A stretch of DNA of 7,049 nt. Origin: Bacillota bacterium. GTDB lineage: Bacteria; Bacillota; Clostridia; DSM-8532. Where the stretch lies: positions 1 to 7,049 of the forward strand of contig JAEWSN010000126.1 in the NCBI GenBank assembly GCA_023459915.1. Reading direction: 5' to 3'. Both the position numbers and the translations under genes were made by a program. Shown here one piece after another: positions 6,545 through 7,049 of the stretch (the first letter of the stretch is position 1; each line of letters starts with the position of its first letter). Below the pieces are notes generated by a model that ran no database searches, was not told where the DNA came from, and was given only the letters and a program-made list of their open reading frames with translations.

Positions 6545-6696
6545 GGATGTATCCTCCTCATTTTGTGCCTGCCTGTTCCATGGGTGCCACCCCGCAACAC
6601 GGCGCAAAATCCGCCGCGCTCGTGGGACGGGAACCACTTCACCTCATCACGTACAGCCTGAACCTGTGAAAAGTCTGACAAAAAGGTTTCCCGATC
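6545..6696 (-). other. Intergenic region between the ABC-F and Yip1 genes
   Basis: 152 bases that should hold the start of the exporter operon. A TTGTCA lies near 6676-6681 (one mismatch to the -35 consensus), but no good -10 stands 16-18 bases downstream. A small hairpin, CGGCG-gattttg-CGCCG, spans 6600-6616 with no T run after it. No convincing terminator for the ABC-F gene was found, so read-through from ABC-F into the exporter genes is possible. Confidence 0.4.
6553..6558 (-). promoter_or_regulatory. Ribosome binding site deciding the Yip1 start
   Basis: A perfect AGGAGG on the minus strand, 8 bases before the ATG at 6544. It rules against the in-frame GTG at 6637 as the main start. Confidence 0.8.
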
Positions 6697-7049
6697 TCAT
6701 CCCTGCACAAGCTGCTCATGAATCTCGTGCAGATAGGCCCAACGTTCCACGGCCGCCTCGAGCTCCGCGTCGAGTGCTTCCTTGCGTGCCAGCAGGCCGG
6801 GAAGCTGCTGGTAATCGCTCGCGCCGGCCTCCAGCGCGGCCGCCGCTTCCGCCACCGCCTGCTCCAGCCCCTCCACGCGCGCGTCGATCTCCTCGAATTC
6901 CCGCTGTTCCCGGAAGGTGAATCGGCGCGGCCCTTCGGTTGGGGCTTGCCCCTTCGACGCGCCTGGGGTCTGCCCCCCCGTTCTGCCTGGGGTCTGACCC
7001 CCTGGTTTGCCTGGGGTCTGACCCCCTGGCTTGGTCGGGGGCTGACCCC
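6697..7049 (-). CDS. ABC-F ATPase (Uup-like), C-terminal end only
   Basis: Only the last 116 residues are in the window; both ATP-binding domains lie beyond the right edge. The C-terminal part (RRFTFREQREFEEIDARVEG to the end) is the Uup-type C-terminal coiled-coil domain (ABC_tran_CTD family): an F-x-E-Q-R-E-F/Y-E-x-I-D opening, an Ala/Glu/Leu-rich helix, SDYQQLPGLLARKEALDAEL and ERWAYLHEI near the end. Such domains contribute to DNA or ribosome binding in Uup-group ABC-F proteins, which act in the cytosol on ribosomes. Before the domain is an unusual repeat linker, PGGQTPGK / PGGQTPGR / TGGQTPGA, then GQAPTEGP. It ends 152 bases before the Yip1 gene. Family assignment is good from the tail alone; the subgroup (Uup versus another ABC-F) is not settled. 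Confidence 0.88.
   Translation of the reverse strand, partial: GQPPTKPGGQTPGKPGGQTPGRTGGQTPGASKGQAPTEGPRRFTFREQREFEEIDARVEGLEQAVAEAAAALEAGASDYQQLPGLLARKEALDAELEAAVERWAYLHEIHEQLVQG
6937..7049. repeat. 24-bp in-frame tandem repeat built on the palindrome GGGGTCTGACCCC
   Basis: 24-base units at 6961-6984, 6985-7008 and 7009-7032, nearly identical, with degenerate copies in the same phase at 6937-6960 and from 7033 to the window edge. Units 6985 and 7009 each contain GGGGTC-T-GACCCC (6989-7001 and 7013-7025), a 13-base palindrome with one central unpaired base. Unit 6961 has GGGGTCTGCCCCC instead. The array lies wholly inside the ABC-F gene; the 24-base period keeps frame and gives one 8-residue unit per copy. 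It may continue beyond the window. Confidence 0.93.

Noticed and set aside
6582..6593. GGGGTGGCACCC on the minus strand upstream of the Yip1 gene resembles the T-box riboswitch core GGGTGGNACC.
   Set aside because: The gene is not an aminoacyl-tRNA synthetase or amino-acid gene, the space is too short for a specifier stem, no terminator follows, and the bases after ACC do not match (CATGG instead of GCG).
6640..6696. A possible terminator for the ABC-F gene: AACCT and AGGTT arms around an AT-rich loop.
   Set aside because: The stem is only 5 bases, the loop is about 19 bases, and no T run follows on the minus strand.

Overview
This is a GC-rich bacterial window with six genes, all on the minus strand. 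In transcription order (right to left) they are: the C-terminal end of an ABC-F ATPase (6697-7049, cut by the window edge); a Yip1-family membrane protein (5789-6544); a MacA/YknX-type periplasmic-adaptor (HlyD family) protein (4299-5672); a MacB/YknZ-type FtsX-domain permease (2955-4169); a small, probably disordered protein of unknown function (2303-2776); and a large membrane sensor with an ABC-substrate-binding-like domain followed by GGDEF and EAL domains (1-2233, cut by the left edge). Most long plus-strand open frames here are shadows of these genes in GC-rich sequence.

The middle block, Yip1 protein then adaptor then FtsX permease, has the order of the Bacillus yknW-yknX-yknY-yknZ operon, a four-part peptide-toxin-protection exporter. 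One part is absent: the ATPase (yknY/macB-NBD type) normally encoded between adaptor and permease. Only 129 bases separate the two genes. In that gap a short open frame ends in a stop 4 bases before the permease start, has coding-like third-position GC, and may be the 3' tail of a lost ATPase gene. The gap also holds three copies of GATGTGA.

The left block is probably a separate transcription unit. A good extended -10 promoter lies in a small AT-rich island just upstream of the 157-aa protein, and the c-di-GMP enzyme follows 69 bases later. The sensor has a signal peptide, an extracytoplasmic ligand-binding-like domain, one membrane anchor, and GGDEF and EAL domains with their visible catalytic residues intact, so it is predicted to turn an external small-molecule signal into a change in c-di-GMP.

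Two tandem repeats stand out. One is a 22-bp, four-copy array that contains the permease stop codon. The other is a 24-bp, in-frame array of about five copies built on the near-perfect palindrome GGGGTCTGACCCC, which encodes a Gly/Pro/Gln-Thr linker in the ABC-F protein just before its C-terminal coiled coil.

The Yip1-adaptor-permease order, the strong AGGAGG-type ribosome sites and the substrate-binding-GGDEF-EAL architecture suggest a GC-rich member of the Bacillota (clostridial side). This is inference: nothing in the window fixes the taxon, and no RNA genes, CRISPR array or insertion sequence were seen.
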